Positions 43,612-55,181 of a stretch of 64,000 nt of DNA are shown piece by piece (positions within the stretch are counted from its first letter, which is position 1; every line of letters begins with the position of its first letter). The notes under the pieces were generated by a model that was given only the letters and a program-made list of their open reading frames with translations, made no database searches and had not been told where the DNA came from. Source of the DNA: Anodontia alba (taxonomy: Eukaryota; Mollusca; Bivalvia; Lucinida; Lucinidae). The translations under genes were made by a program, and so were the position numbers. The stretch lies in assembly GCA_964016985.1 (NCBI GenBank), contig OZ024826.1, positions 2,967,552-3,031,551 of the forward strand, in the 5' to 3' direction.

Positions 43612-43830
43612 TACGACCTAGCAGTCCTACTTCGATTGTCTGCCTTGGCAGATTATGCATAGCTTCTAGGTATATATGCAATCTCTGACAACTGCGTCAG
43701 TGGGCCGACTCTTTGGGTCAGTGGATAGAGCATTGGATTTTTATCCAGACCGGGTTCGAATCCCATGACAGGCGGAAAATTTTTTCAGCTATGCTTCATT
43801 CCTTTGTTATGGTTTTCATGTCATAAGATG
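43612..43830 (+). mobile_element. tRNA-headed SINE, third type (copy 2)
   Basis: Same order as copy 1, about 60 bp downstream of it; the mariner remnant at 43838 begins directly after its end. Confidence 0.7.
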
Positions 43831-43837
43831 GTAAATA

Positions 43838-44459
43838 CGAGGGTCCTGCAAAAAGTTTTGTCACTGGGTTTGGATTACTTCAGAGCTACGTTTTATCAAA
43901 CATATTTTTATTACAAACCTTCAAAGTATTCCCCCTTTACTGAAACACATTTTTGTAACCTTTTTACCCAGTCGTGAAAAGCAGATAAATAGATTCTTTT
44001 GGTATCTGTTGGAGACACTGATAAGTAGCGCTGCCAAGAGAACTTCTAGACGTATACTTATTTCCAGAAAGCATTTTCTTAAGCCTTGGAAATAAAAAGA
44101 AGTCACAGGGACTGAGGTCAGGTGAATAAGGTGGATGGTTTAAAACTTTCACCTTTTCAGAAGCAAAAAAGACTTAACAACCTAACACTTATGAGAGGAG
44201 GCGTTGTCATGTAAAAGGTGGACTCCTGACCATCCTTTGCTTAGTCCATGTTCCAATGTAACAAGTAAATTGGTCAGTATATATGACTGCATCTATTTCA
44301 ATTTGAAATAACTCGGTCAGTTGGAAAGCAATTTGAACGAAATAAACGGGTATCGTTAGCTATTCAACACACCATTCAAGTGCAGTGAAGCATTTTAAAA
44401 TATATCTAGGATAAAACTAAAGAAGCCTATTAGTGACAGAACTTTTTGCAGGACCCTCG
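43838..44459 (-). mobile_element. mariner-like element, internally deleted
   Basis: Inverted ends cgagggtcctgcaaaaagtt and actttttgcaggaccctcg, each bordered by TA. A minus-strand transposase relic at 43964-44152 reads PPYSPDLSPCDFFLFPRLKK, the third catalytic Asp region (SPCDF) of mariner transposases. The rest of the enzyme is deleted or shifted, so it could only move in trans. Confidence 0.85.
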
Positions 44460-44988
44460 TACAGTAAGTAGAGCAAAGAGTTATGTTATCCAGACTATTT
44501 AGAATAAATACGGTTTGATTCTATGGCATATACACACTGCACTAATTAGCCTTTATCTTGCTGCAGGAGAAAATTAGCAGAGGCATGTTAAGGTGAATGG
44601 ATACAAATGAAATGCTTTACAGCCATTTTGCAAAGGGAGACTGCACAGTGTCTCCCTAATAGTTTTAATCTTTCAAATCGGGTGCTGCTTTTACAGGAAA
44701 GAAATTGCTCCCAGAAACTACAACATACAGACAGCCGCCCTCTTTATACCAACACTCGATACAACAACAAAATTTGCTATAATGACAATTTGACTATCAC
44801 AAAACCTTTGCTTAAGAGGTAACAATTAGTCACAAATTATGCAATAATATTGTATTTAATACTTCAAAGAAACATGTTTTGAATATTTGTTAGAATCACC
44901 TCAATAAGGCAATTCCAACAAATATTCAAAACACATGTTCTATGGGGAAATAAGAACAAAACAAGACTTTCTCACATAACAATCTGGG

Positions 44989-45231
44989 CCCTGTTGTTCA
45001 AAGAGTCGTTAGCTTAACGAGCTCGTTAAGGGTCCTTTCGTTAACTGTTTTAGCAGATTCAATATACAATATTCTGATATTTTTTGCTGATAAAATGTGA
45101 GTAGCTTTTGCAATTAAAAAGCTACTCACATTTTTTCAGCAAAAAATTTCAGAATATTTGCGTATCATTCGATGTAAATTTTAACGAATCGTTAACTAAC
45201 GACATCGTTAGTTTTGAACAACTGGGCCCTG
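44989..45231. mobile_element. hairpin MITE, GGGCCCTGTTGTTCAAA family
   Basis: 'gggccctgttgttcaaagagtcgttagcttaacgagctcgtta' and 'atcgttagttttgaacaactgggccct' are inverted; core 'tgtgagtagcttttgcaattaaaaagctactcaca'. Confidence 0.85.
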
Positions 45232-45741
45232 CTCATTAAGTATTCTGTACAACAGCAAATTCATTATAAAGGCAACGTCTTTGAAAAAGAATCTTGTGGT
45301 TGTAACGAGGGTACACTGTATCAAGCGCTACGACAAGGGCTACCATAACTACCTCAAATATTCCTTACCATACTTGTTCTAAAATCCTAACATGCCTATA
45401 CAGTCAAACTTCAATGGCTCAAACATCTTTGGGATCGGGGAAATTTGTTCGAGATATGGGTAGTTCGAGCCACTGAGGGTTAATTGTGGCGCCAGGTCAG
45501 GTAGCAAATAGCGATAATTAAGGGAAATATTTTTGATTTTCTACACAATAATTGTACATTGAGTGTAATTAGAATTGCCTTGATGAGGCAATTCTAATGA
45601 GTACACACAACATACAATTTCATGATAGAATAAGAAAATTTTCCTAAATATTTATATTCTTGAGCTATCGGAAGAATTTTGTAGGGACTCAAAAACGAGT
45701 TCGAGTAAACAGTGTAAACGAGCCATCAGTGTTTGAGCTAT

Positions 45742-45983
45742 TAACCCTTAAAGCGCCAAGAAAAACTGCATCTGAAAATGTCGTCTGTTTATGTCGTCTG
45801 CTGAATATTCTTGCAGACTTTTCAAACCTATTTTTGCATACAGGCAAACAGTGTGGACCCTGATCAGACTGCTCCTAAAGGAGCAGTCTGATCTGGATCC
45901 ACACTGTTTGCAAAAATGACTTTTAAAATCACAAGATGACAAAGCAGATGACAATACTTGTGGCTGGCGCTTTAAGGGTTAAG
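45742..45983. mobile_element. hairpin MITE, CTTTAAGGGTTAA family, with a second hairpin core
   Basis: Ends 'taacccttaaagcgccaag' and 'ggcgctttaagggttaa'. The core is 'gcaaacagtgtggaccctgatcagactgctcctaaaggagcagtctgatctggatccacactgtttgc', which also heads another MITE family (see 22490), suggesting a composite. Confidence 0.75.
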
Positions 45984-46434
45984 GTTTGATGGTATGAAAC
46001 AGTTGGTGATATCTAATATATTCTGACAGGATGGCAAACAGTTCTGACCCTTAACAAAAACTACTTTAGGAGGAGTTTGTTCTGAGTAAGTAATTATTTA
46101 GAGCAAATGTGGAATATGTAAGGTATCAAAAAGGATGCCATGAGTATCCAAGTTTTCTTCAGGCAGATATGCAGGCTGACCAGTTTCTTTGACCACATGT
46201 AAGATGTATTTTCATATATTTTCTTCTTGAAACTTCAGACATTTCAGAAGCTACTATAATTGAAGGCTCTCATCAGACTGTATTTCTTCTAGAAAATTTG
46301 GATATTTCAGAAACTACTAAAACTGAAGGCTCTGATCAAACTGTATGGACAGTCAGACTATTTTTTGGAGCATATTTGTTGGCACAGATGTTAATCAAAT
46401 TTCATCAGACAGCATAATAATGACATTGCGAATA

Positions 46435-46620
46435 AGCCCTTGCACGCATAACAAAGGCTCTGGCATAACTATATGTCTGTATATTTTCCAAAGATTTTTC
46501 TCAAGGTGGGCTCACATGTTTTTCCCTTGCATGCACAATAAAGGCTCTGGTATAACTATATGTCTGTATATTTTCCAGGCTTTTCTCAAGGTTGGCTCAC
46601 ATGTTTTTTTCCCTTGGTCA
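46435..46620. repeat. two-copy tandem duplication, about 90 bp
   Basis: 'aaaggctctggcataactatatgtctgtatattttcca...ggctcacatgttttt' occurs twice in a row with minor changes. Confidence 0.85.
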
Positions 46621-46974
46621 ACATCAGTTATACATACAAGACAGCAAAATAACAAGATCATTGCTTCCTTTAACAAGTGCTCTACACTGCAATAAAAAAA
46701 AAAAAATATCAAAACCTCCTTGTGTAAGAAAAAAGTAAAACAGATCATTTCTTGGACAACAATAAACTTCTCATGAACAACATAGCATCCTATTTATTAC
46801 AAAGATCTGGATCCAAATAATATACAAGCATTACTTGGTCTGAGAACAAAAATGAAGTCTAGTAAAATGGTTTTTAAAATATTTGAGCCAAAAACAAGTA
46901 AGCCCACCATATTTCATTGCCCTGACCAGCCTGTCTATCAGTAGTGAAGTCAGAACCTTTCCTGTTTCACAGAT

Positions 46975-47725
46975 TCTCTGAAAAATGTTTGAGAGGAATG
47001 GATACTTTCAAGAGAGGTAACATCTTATTATTGTCTCCCTACTGAAAGGGATCTATTCTAAAAGGAAAACATTAGTTTCACAGATTCTCTGAAAAATGTT
47101 CGAGAGGAATGGATAAATTTCAAGGGAGGTAACATCTATAAAACTGATCTATTCTAGAAGGAAAGAATTAGTTTTACAGATTCTCTGAAAAATGTTTGAG
47201 AGGAATGGATAAACTTCAAAGGAGTTAACATCTATAAAACAGATCTATTCTAGAAGGAAAGAATTAGTTTTATAGATTCTCTGAAAAATGTTCAAGAGGA
47301 ATGGATAAACTTCAAGGGAGTTAACATCTATAAAACTGATCTATTCTAGAAAGAAAGAATGTTTTACAGATTACAAAAATGTTCCAGAGGAATGGATAAA
47401 TTTTCAAGGGAGGCAACATCTATAAAACTGGTCTATTCTAGAAAAAAGAATTAGTTTTACAGATTCTCTGAAAAATGTTCAAGAGGAATGGATAAACTTC
47501 AAGGGAGTTAACATCTATAAAACTGATCTATTCTAGAAGGAAAGAATTAGTTTTACAGATTCTCTGAAAAAAGTTCCAGAGGAATGGATAAACTTCAAGG
47601 GAGTTAACATCTATAAAACTGATCTATTCTAGAAAGAAAGAATGTTTTACAGATTCTCTGAAAAATGTTCCAGAGGAATGGATAAATTTTCAAGGGAGGC
47701 AACATCTTCAAAAATATATTTTTAT
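46975..47725. repeat. VNTR 1, about 95-100-bp unit, 7-8 copies
   Basis: Unit: 'cagattctctgaaaaatgttc(g/a/c)agaggaatggataaacttcaagggagttaacatctataaaactgatctattctagaaggaaagaattagtttta'. Array copies differ by small indels; one copy lacks 'ctctga'. Confidence 0.9.
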
Positions 47726-47734
47726 CCCTATTGA

Positions 47735-48870
47735 AAGGGGTCTACTCTTAAAAGAAAGAATTTGCTCCCAAAGGGAGCAAATTCTTTCCTTTTAGAGTAG
47801 ACTCCTTTCAAGAGGGGATTAGTGTAAAGGAAAGCAGGAGGGGATTAGTGTAAAGGAAAGCAAACAAAATCACCAAAGTTGCCCCCCTGCCCCCTTTTAG
47901 AATAGACTCCTTTCAAGATGGGATTAGTGTAAAGGAAAGCAGAAGGGGATTAGTGTAAAGGAAAGCAAACAGTCACCAAAGTTGCCCCGCTTTACAGTAG
48001 ACTCCTTTCAAGAGGGGATTAATGTAAAGGAAAGCAAGAGGGGATTAGTGTAAAGGAAAGGAAACAAAGTTGCCACCCCCTTTTAGAGTCCTTTCAGATG
48101 GGGCTTAGTGTAAAGGAAAGCAGGAGGGGATTAGTGTAAAGGAAAGCAAACAGTCACCAGTTGCCCCCCCCCCCCCTCCCCTTTCGAGTAGACTCCTTTC
48201 AGATGGGAATTAGTGTAAAGGAAAGCAGGAGGGGATTAGTGTAAAGGAAAGCAAACAGTCACCAGTTGCCCCCCCCCCTTTATCGTAGACTCCTTTCAGA
48301 TGGGGATTAGTGTAAAGGAAAGCAGGAGGGGATTAGTGTAAAGGAAAGCAAACAAAGTCACTGAAGTTGCCCCCCCTTTTTAGAGTAGACTCCTTTCAAG
48401 AGGGGATTAGTGTAAAGGAAAGCAGGAGGGGATTAGTGTAAAGGAAAGCAAACAAAGTCACCAAAGTTGCCACCCAGCCCCACTTTTAGAGTAGAGTCCT
48501 TTCAGATGGGGATTAGTGTAAAGGAAAGCAAACAAGGCCACCAAAGTTGCCCCCCCCCTCCCCACCCCCAACCTTTTAGAGTAGACTCCTTTCAGAAGGG
48601 GATTAGTGTAAAGGAAAGCAGGAGGGGATTAGTGTAAAGGAAAGCAAACAAAGTCACCAAGGTTGCTACCCCCGCACCCCCCCCCCCCACCTCTTTAGAG
48701 TAGACTCCTTTCAGATGGGGATTAGTGTAAAGGGTCACCAAAGTTGCTCCCCCTCCCACCCCCACCCTTTTAGAGTAGACTCCTTTCAGATGGGGATTAG
48801 TGTAAAGAAAAGCAGGAGGAAATTAGTGTAAAGGAAAGCAAACAAGGTCACCAAAGTTGCCCCTTCCCCT
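47735..48870. repeat. VNTR 2, about 100-110-bp unit, ~10 copies with C-runs
   Basis: Unit: 'ttttagagtagactcctttcagatggggattagtgtaaaggaaagcaggaggggattagtgtaaaggaaagcaaacaaagtcaccaaagttgcc' then 7-11 C. The 26-bp block 'ggggattagtgtaaaggaaagca' is itself doubled inside each unit. It follows VNTR 1 directly. Confidence 0.92.
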
Positions 48871-49164
48871 TGTCAAAAATGGCAGAAAATCTAACTGGAG
48901 TATCCAGTTCCCTCAAGTTGAACAGATACACTTAAACTGAAAATTGTCTCCTTTCTCCATGGGAGGTGGGTGATGCTTCTGAGGATAGTCTCAAGGTTTC
49001 TGGTATTGGTAAGCTATATGAGCTGCAAGGTCAGAGGTCAGAAAACACATCCACAGTCTGATCTGCCTTCATTGTCTGTATGAAGAAACCTTAAGTTTAG
49101 TGAAGATTATCAGACTGCAAATGTGCAGGCTCATCTGAATCTTTCCTTGGATCCACTTCCCAAT

Positions 49165-49492
49165 TGTTTTGTTTTTTTGACTGAGTTGAGATTTTACATC
49201 CCAGTCAACCCATTAGGGTCATGTCAAGCCAGTCAGTTTACATAATCACACTTTTCCTGGGCACGCTTAGTCCTCTAAGCAGTTAACCAGTATTTGTGCA
49301 ACATCCTTTCGCCAGAAATTGACAACTGACCTTCTTGAATCAGCGGAAGGGAGAGAATGACCATAGAAAATATTTCATGATCAATCTCCAGGAAGGAATG
49401 TCAGACCTGATGAGAATCGAACCTGTGACTTGATCTGGCTGATCATTAGTTGGATGCACATCCTACTGGGCCACTGAGGCAGGCTCACACAT
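49165..49492 (-). mobile_element. tRNA-SINE family 1, minus orientation (diverged)
   Basis: Reverse-strand copy: 'gttgagattttacatcccagtcaacccattagggtcatgtcaagcc' start of tail, 'tgatcaatctcc' in the body and 'ggccactgaggcagg' at the head. Confidence 0.8.
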
Positions 49493-49499
49493 GTCCAAA

Positions 49500-49722
49500 G
49501 TGTTACGACCGAGCACTCCTACCTTCGATTATCTGCCTTGGCAGATTATGCATAGCTTCTAAGTATATATTCAATCTCTGACAACTGCGTCAGTGAGTCG
49601 ACTGTTTGGCTCAGTGGTTAGAGTATTGGATTTTTAACCGGGAGGACCGGGTTCGAATCCCACGATCGGCGGGAAATTTTTTCAGCTATGCTTCACTCTT
49701 TGTTACGACTTTCATGTCGTAA
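49500..49722 (+). mobile_element. tRNA-headed SINE, third type (copy 3)
   Basis: 'gagcactcctaccttcgattatctgccttggcagattatg', 'tttggctcagtggttagagt', 'ggttcgaatcccacgatcgg', ending 'ctttgttacgactttcatgtcgtaa'. Confidence 0.7.
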
Positions 49723-50654
49723 GAAAAGGTACGTTTCTGATATTGCAGCTCTATACAGATAGATTTACCCTAAGTATTCAGACACCTTTCTTCTTACTAG
49801 ACATCCTAAAATTTAACTCTTTCGGTGCCAAACTTCAGACGACATTTGTGGTGTCTGCTTTTTTTTTAAAACAAAGCGTCGCTCGGAAAGAGGTTTATAT
49901 GTAAAGTTTAAAGGCTGAATGTCAAACAGCGTAGATCCAGATGAGATGGCTCATTATGAGCCGTCTCATCTGGATCTGTGCTGTTTGCAAAAGCCTATTA
50001 TTATCACCTGCGGCAGTGAAAGAGCTGAATACATCTAGTTTACTCCCAGCTGTTGTCTCTAAAATATTGCCAGATGAGTGACAGTGTCTAAAATATTGCT
50101 AGATGAGTGACAGTGTAGACTGTGATCAGATGCATGTTCTGCAGCATCTACGTTACTCAGGCCCATCAGTCTGAATATACTTCGGGTCACACATGCCATA
50201 TCTCACACTGAGATAAAACTTAAGAGTTTGGCCCATCTTGAAGGCAATTCCCATAAGAAATTCAAATCTTGCAGAATTTTCAGACCGTTTTACAACATAA
50301 ATTGAACAATCTTGGCAGAGGTCCACTAGGGGAAGCTATGTACCAAATATCAAAGGCACGGGCCTTCTGGTTTCAGATAAGATTTTTTGAAGAAATAAAC
50401 ATATATCATGCACTGTTGTGGTTTTCACAAGCTTCTTACATGAATAAAAAAGAAAAAAAGACAGGTTGTTTATGGTAAGCGGAGAATATCAATAACAGTA
50501 AACTTATTCAGATCTGGATTGTTCAGTTCTATTGGGAATACTTCTAAAAATCTCGAGCACTAAGGTATAAATTAATTGATATTAAATCTACCTGCATATA
50601 TACATACAGTGTGGAGCTATCATGTAATGGTTTATACCAATATTGACCAAACAC

Positions 50655-50824
50655 ATTTGTATCACTTGCCCTGCTGAATACTTCTAATTTTTAGCCAATC
50701 AGATTACTTGATCCAGGTTGTTAATGCAAATTGACAAACATAATGACAAACATGCAGATCCAGATCAGAAGCCAACTGATCTGGATCTACACTATTTGCT
50801 AAGGGTTCAGCAGGACTAGGGTTA
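50655..50824. mobile_element. MITE, TCCTGCTGAAC family, reversed
   Basis: 'cttgccctgctgaatacttctaatttttagccaatcagattacttgatcc' to 'agatccagatcagaagccaactgatctggatc' and 'ggttcagcaggactagggttaa'. Confidence 0.75.
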
Positions 50825-50852
50825 AAAAATACAAATTCTAATGCACTCGTGT

Positions 50853-50945
50853 ATGTAACGCGACGTCTGATTGGATAACGTCAAAAATTTGCGACGGTAT
50901 ATTCTGCGATATACTGTCGCAAATCAGACGTCATCACGTAACGTC
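50853..50945. repeat. CpG-rich hairpin
   Basis: 'acgtctgattggataacgtcaaaaatttgcgacggtatattctgcgatatactgtcgcaaatcagacgtcatcacgtaacgtcgc' folds back on itself. Its CpG richness stands out from the AT-rich surroundings. Confidence 0.7.
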
Positions 50946-51039
50946 GCTTCTCAGTGGCTGGCATTTGGTTTTACGCAGCTCACAGCACTTGTCGTTTTGT
51001 GCAAAGTGTACATTTTTTCAATAGAAAAAATGAATAAAT

Positions 51040-51240
51040 GCATTAGAATGGGGATAACTGCATCAAATTTGTCATTTGGGGCGGTAAATCGGCGGTTTTA
51101 CGGTTGGAAATTTCGTTTTATGGCGACACGTCAGCGTCGCCGTATGACGCGTCGCCGTAAAACGAAATTTCCGACCGTAAAACCGCCGATTTACCTACCC
51201 AAATGCCAAATTTGAATGCAGATCCCCTAATTTAATTGTA
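51040..51240. repeat. ~195-bp CpG-rich palindrome
   Basis: 'caaatttgtcatttggggcggtaaatcggcggttttacggttggaaatttcgttttatggcgac' is mirrored by 'gtcgccgtaaaacgaaatttccgaccgtaaaaccgccgatttacctacccaaatgccaaatttg' around a centre near 51137, and the pairing carries on outwards through 'gcat..' and 'attag'. Arms are ~90% identical. The open frame at 50871-51215 is a shadow. Confidence 0.85.
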
Positions 51241-52432
51241 TTAGTTTCACAATGAAGCATACAGTGTATATTAAGATAATTTGTACCAATTTGGTGAGAA
51301 ATAATTTGGTCTCTGAGAATTCTAATAAGTACCGCAACATATACATGTATTCTGGTGTAAAAATAACAAAGAATATCCTAAATTATCAACAAATTATCAC
51401 TTTTTTTAGCTGAGAAGTCCCCCACTTTCATTTATAAACCATAATAAGACAGTTCCACAATAATACAAAGAGACAGATAACATTAGCACTGTTGGCAGCT
51501 GGTAAATATATAATGAATTATTTGGACTGAATACATTTTCAGGGGGAGGCAACACCGTCAGACTGCACAGATGCATGAATGTGTAACTGATATGAGTCTT
51601 GGCTGTTTGTAAATACCCAGTGTAGCTTTTCACATGACCTGGTGTCATTCATGAATGTCAATGTTCCAGATATGTCTAGGACAAGCAGATATTACAGAAA
51701 AAAATGAAAACATGTTTGATCATAATCAGGCAATTATATCAACAAAAGTAGTTCTGACAGCAACAATATGAATACATACTATTAAATGCAGTCATGCCCT
51801 ATCCAGATAAATAATCTCTATATCATCCCTGCTTCCAGCCATACAATGGTTTCAGTAAGAAAAGCCAATATGTTTAGGACAGTTGGAACAAGGAGCTGAT
51901 TGAAACATTTGCCACTCAAGAACACTCTGCACAGAAAACAGTGGAATTTTTGGAATAAATGTCTTATACATAGCAGTGATACTTAGCTCCATATGTGTTT
52001 TTTTTTTTTTTTTGTTTCAACCAAAAAGTATTGACATTTTTTTCTTATTTCTCTGTGAAAATATATGATATGGATAATCAAGCAGAGAGGCACTTCTAAT
52101 AAGTATCCAAAACATACATTTTCAGGAAATATAAGAAAAATATCTGTCTGTATACTCCTCTTATCTGTAGCTATGTTGTCAGAAAATGCCGCAGACCATG
52201 AATGCCATACATGCTGCAAAAGTTGAATGATTGAAGTGGCAGATTTCACTATTTCAAATTTTATGAAACTTAATAAATCCACCCATGCCAAATAGTTACG
52301 GTAAATCCCCCCCATGCCAAATAGTTACAGTAAATGTCCTAAAATTTTGAACACTTTATTCCATACCTTTTCGGCCCAAATTTTGCTTTTTATGCAGTTG
52401 TTTCCTAAAATAGCTAGTGGAATGGAAAACAG

Positions 52433-52600
52433 TGCAGACCCTGATAATGCTGAATAAATTAAGAAGCCACGCCCACTTCTGTCAGTCAATCAGTTTGCTT
52501 AATGCAGGTTGCTGATAAAAATTCTTATACTAAATGACAAACAGTGCAGATCAGGATCTACACTGTTTGCAAAGGCAAGGCATATCCCAGTTCAGCTGGC
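52433..52600. mobile_element. MITE relic, TCCTGCTGAAC family
   Basis: Inner blocks 'aataaattaagaagccacgcccacttctgtcagtcaatcag' and 'aacagtgcagatcaggatctacactgtttgcaaaggca' match the family, but the order and ends are scrambled. Confidence 0.55.
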
Positions 52601-52909
52601 CAGGGAAAATTACTTATGGATAAGAACTAGGTATTTCTATGAACCCTATTAGCACTAAATTGTAACTACATACTGGAATGTAAGGAAGTATGAAAAGCTG
52701 TAAAATGAAGTGGAAACAAATATTTCTACATCTTCATTTTACTAATCGTATGTTTGATGCCGTTACCTATATGCATGTCATTACCATATTACCCTAAGTA
52801 TTCCAACAGACATGCCCATGCAAACATGTAGAACCTGATCTAATGCTAAAGAATGCACCATACGCTACTCTTCCAGCAGGGCTGAGATACATCAATAGGA
52901 GGTAAAATA

Positions 52910-53190
52910 GCATTACGAAAACACACCTGTTCAAATATACTGAAAAATTTACCACCAAAAAATGAAAATTTTCAGATAAAAAATTCTGATATTTTTCATA
53001 TTTTATGCTCAAAATCATAGATTGTGGGTACTCGATAGAACGCCTCAATGAGGCAGTTCTAACGAGTACCCACAATCTATGTTTTTGAGCAGAAATAAGA
53101 AAATTTATGTATACCCCTGTAAACCCTAGTTTTACTATATGAAAGGGGGGTTTAAGGGGGTCAAATCTATATAGGCACGTTTTCGTGATG
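52910..53190. mobile_element. hairpin MITE with CATAGATTGTGGG core
   Basis: Core 'catagattgtgggtactcgatagaacgcctcaatgaggcagttctaacgagtacccacaatctatg'; outer 'gaaaacacacctgttca' and 'ataggcacgttttcgtgatg'. Confidence 0.8.
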
Positions 53191-53469
53191 CAGGATGAGT
53201 ATGGGAAGGACAATGCTTAGCACTCTGGGTAAATTTTTCAGCAGAGGACATTTTTAAATATTTTTGTTTATTTTCCCCAGAAAACAGGTTTTGACATTTC
53301 ATGCAAATTGTCTCCAACTGTTTTCTGGGAAAAATAAGAAAAGTACTGTTAATGTGTTGTCTGCTGAATTAGCCAAGAATGGTAATGGTTAAGGTGTCTA
53401 AATGCTTTTAATTTAGATGTAAAGAAAAATTACACCATATTTTAAACGTAAATATGGTGTTTCTTTTGT

Positions 53470-53775
53470 TAGTTTGAGTTTGTGTTTTATGGCCCAGTCA
53501 ACACTATTAGGGTCATGTTAAGCCGGTTTGTTTACATAACCACTTTTCATGAGCAGGCTTAGACCTCTAGGCAGTAAACCAGTACTGGTTCTTGTGCACT
53601 TGCAAGAAACTGAAAACTATCCTTCTTGTATCAGTGGAAGGGAAAGAATGACCATAGAAAATATTTCATGATCAATCTCCATGAATGAATGTTGCCGGAC
53701 CCAGCAGGGATCGAACCCACTACCTCCTGATCACCAGCTGGATGCACAGCCCACTGAGTCACCGAGGCCAGCTAT
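53470..53775 (-). mobile_element. tRNA-SINE family 1, minus orientation
   Basis: 'tttatggcccagtcaacactattagggtcatgttaagcc' to 'ggatgcacagcccactgagtcaccgaggcc'. Diverged from the plus-strand copies. Confidence 0.82.
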
Positions 53776-53994
53776 GGAATATCTAAATCGCATTTTTATT
53801 ACATTGTCATGGCAATAAAATTCCTGCAGTCCAGTTAGAGCCTTGGATGTCCAATTATAGAATAATTAAATATTGAGAATATGATAATGAAGGACAATCA
53901 GATCAGCAGAATACAGTCAAACCTGTCTTAAAGGCCATCTGTATTAATCAATCGCCTTCATTAAGAGGCCATATTTTTGGATCCCTTTAAACCC

Positions 53995-54206
53995 AACCCG
54001 TCCTGCTGAACCTGGATATACCCTGCCTTTGCAAACAGTGTAGATCTAGATCAGTTGGCTTCTGAAGAAGCCAACTGATCTAGACCTGCACGGTTTGCCA
54101 TTTAGTATTTGAATTTATAGCAATAATTCGGATCAGGTAATCTGACTGGCTGAAAATTAGAAGTGGATGTGGCATCTAAATTTATTCAGCAGGATAAGGA
54201 TTAAGT
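53995..54206. mobile_element. MITE, TCCTGCTGAACCTGGATATACC family
   Basis: Core 'tagatctagatcagttggcttctgaagaagccaactgatctaga'; tail 'ttattcagcaggataaggatta'. Confidence 0.8.
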
Positions 54207-54770
54207 CAAATAAGTGTAATTTATCTGTATTAAGCAAGCACCTGTCTTAAACAATCACATTTCACATTTTTCTTCAGTGCTTGCTCAACACACAGGTTTA
54301 ACTGTAATCTGAACCTGTATATACTGCATATGCTCAAACAGATTATTTTGCTGATCAGTAGTCTTTTTATCTGTAGCTCTGATATCTGCAGTTTCACTGA
54401 ATAGTTCAACCTCTGATCTATTTCCCTTAGAGGTTCTATCACAGACCGAATCGTTTAAATTATTAAAACTGGTATCCTAAATTGCGCTGCATCATGGGAA
54501 AACATACCTTCTGACATGTGTGCCCAATGAGGACTCGAGTCAGCTAGTGCATCTGGGCAGTCTGATCAGTCTTTGTTGTCTCAAGAAGAAATTTTGCATC
54601 CTTGGCTATCCAAAATTTGCTCAGTATGAATGTGCAGGCTGATCTGAATCTTTGCTGGGGCACATGTCAGAAGGTATAACTTCTGACCTTGCAGGCTAAT
54701 TGATTTTCTGACTTCAGAATACACCAGTAAATGCTATTCTCTGGGACTAAGATAATTAATCAAAAAAGTA

Positions 54771-54990
54771 CACTACAACCTCTTTATAACACGGCTCATT
54801 ATAACACAGTTTTGGATATAACATGGTTCAAAGACAAATCCCAAAAATGTATAGATTATATTGAAAAATGACCATAAATGGTCATTTTTCAATATAATCT
54901 ATTCATTTTTGTTTGGATATAACATGGTTGCTTAACTATCACCGTTTATGCTATGGACCCCAACAATAGTGTTATAAAGAGGTTGTGGTG
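54771..54990. mobile_element. pogo/Tc1-type MITE, TIR CACTACAACCTCTTTATAAC
   Basis: Inverted ends cactacaacctctttataac and gttataaagaggttgtggtg bordered by TA on both sides; core 'aaatgaccataaatggtcattt'. A lone end of the same family is at 29471-29493. Confidence 0.8.
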
Positions 54991-55019
54991 TATCCCTAAT
55001 GTAAATGCCACTCAAAACT

Positions 55020-55181
55020 TCATGAGATTTTAGAAGAAAATATTTTGGCTATTCTTTTTGTCTCTTCTGCTGTGGGTAGTCTCCCTTTGGTATTCACATG
55101 AGCAAACTTCTCCTGAGCTGCTAATCTGGAGGCCAACTCAGACACTGCAGTCACTTTTTCTGGGTTCTCTGTTTGTAATGA
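55020..55181 (-). CDS. C2CD3: C2CD3-like last exon
   Basis: Acceptor ttgtgtatttcag|TCA, 53 codons, TGA. Helical ([17 protein letters not shown]) with a conserved-looking end ([15 protein letters not shown]). No clear polyadenylation signal was found close behind the stop. Confidence 0.7.
   Translation of the reverse strand, partial: SLQTENPEKVTAVSELASRLAAQEKFAHVNTKGRLPTAEETKRIAKIFSSKIS

Noticed and set aside
46975..48870. Possible CRISPR-like array
   Set aside because: Units are ~100 bp of directly repeated sequence without unique spacers, in a eukaryotic genome; it is a VNTR.
50871..51215. 114-aa ORF with a basic tail
   Set aside because: It lies across the palindrome at 51040-51240, and both arms are read as protein; likely an artefact of the inverted repeat.
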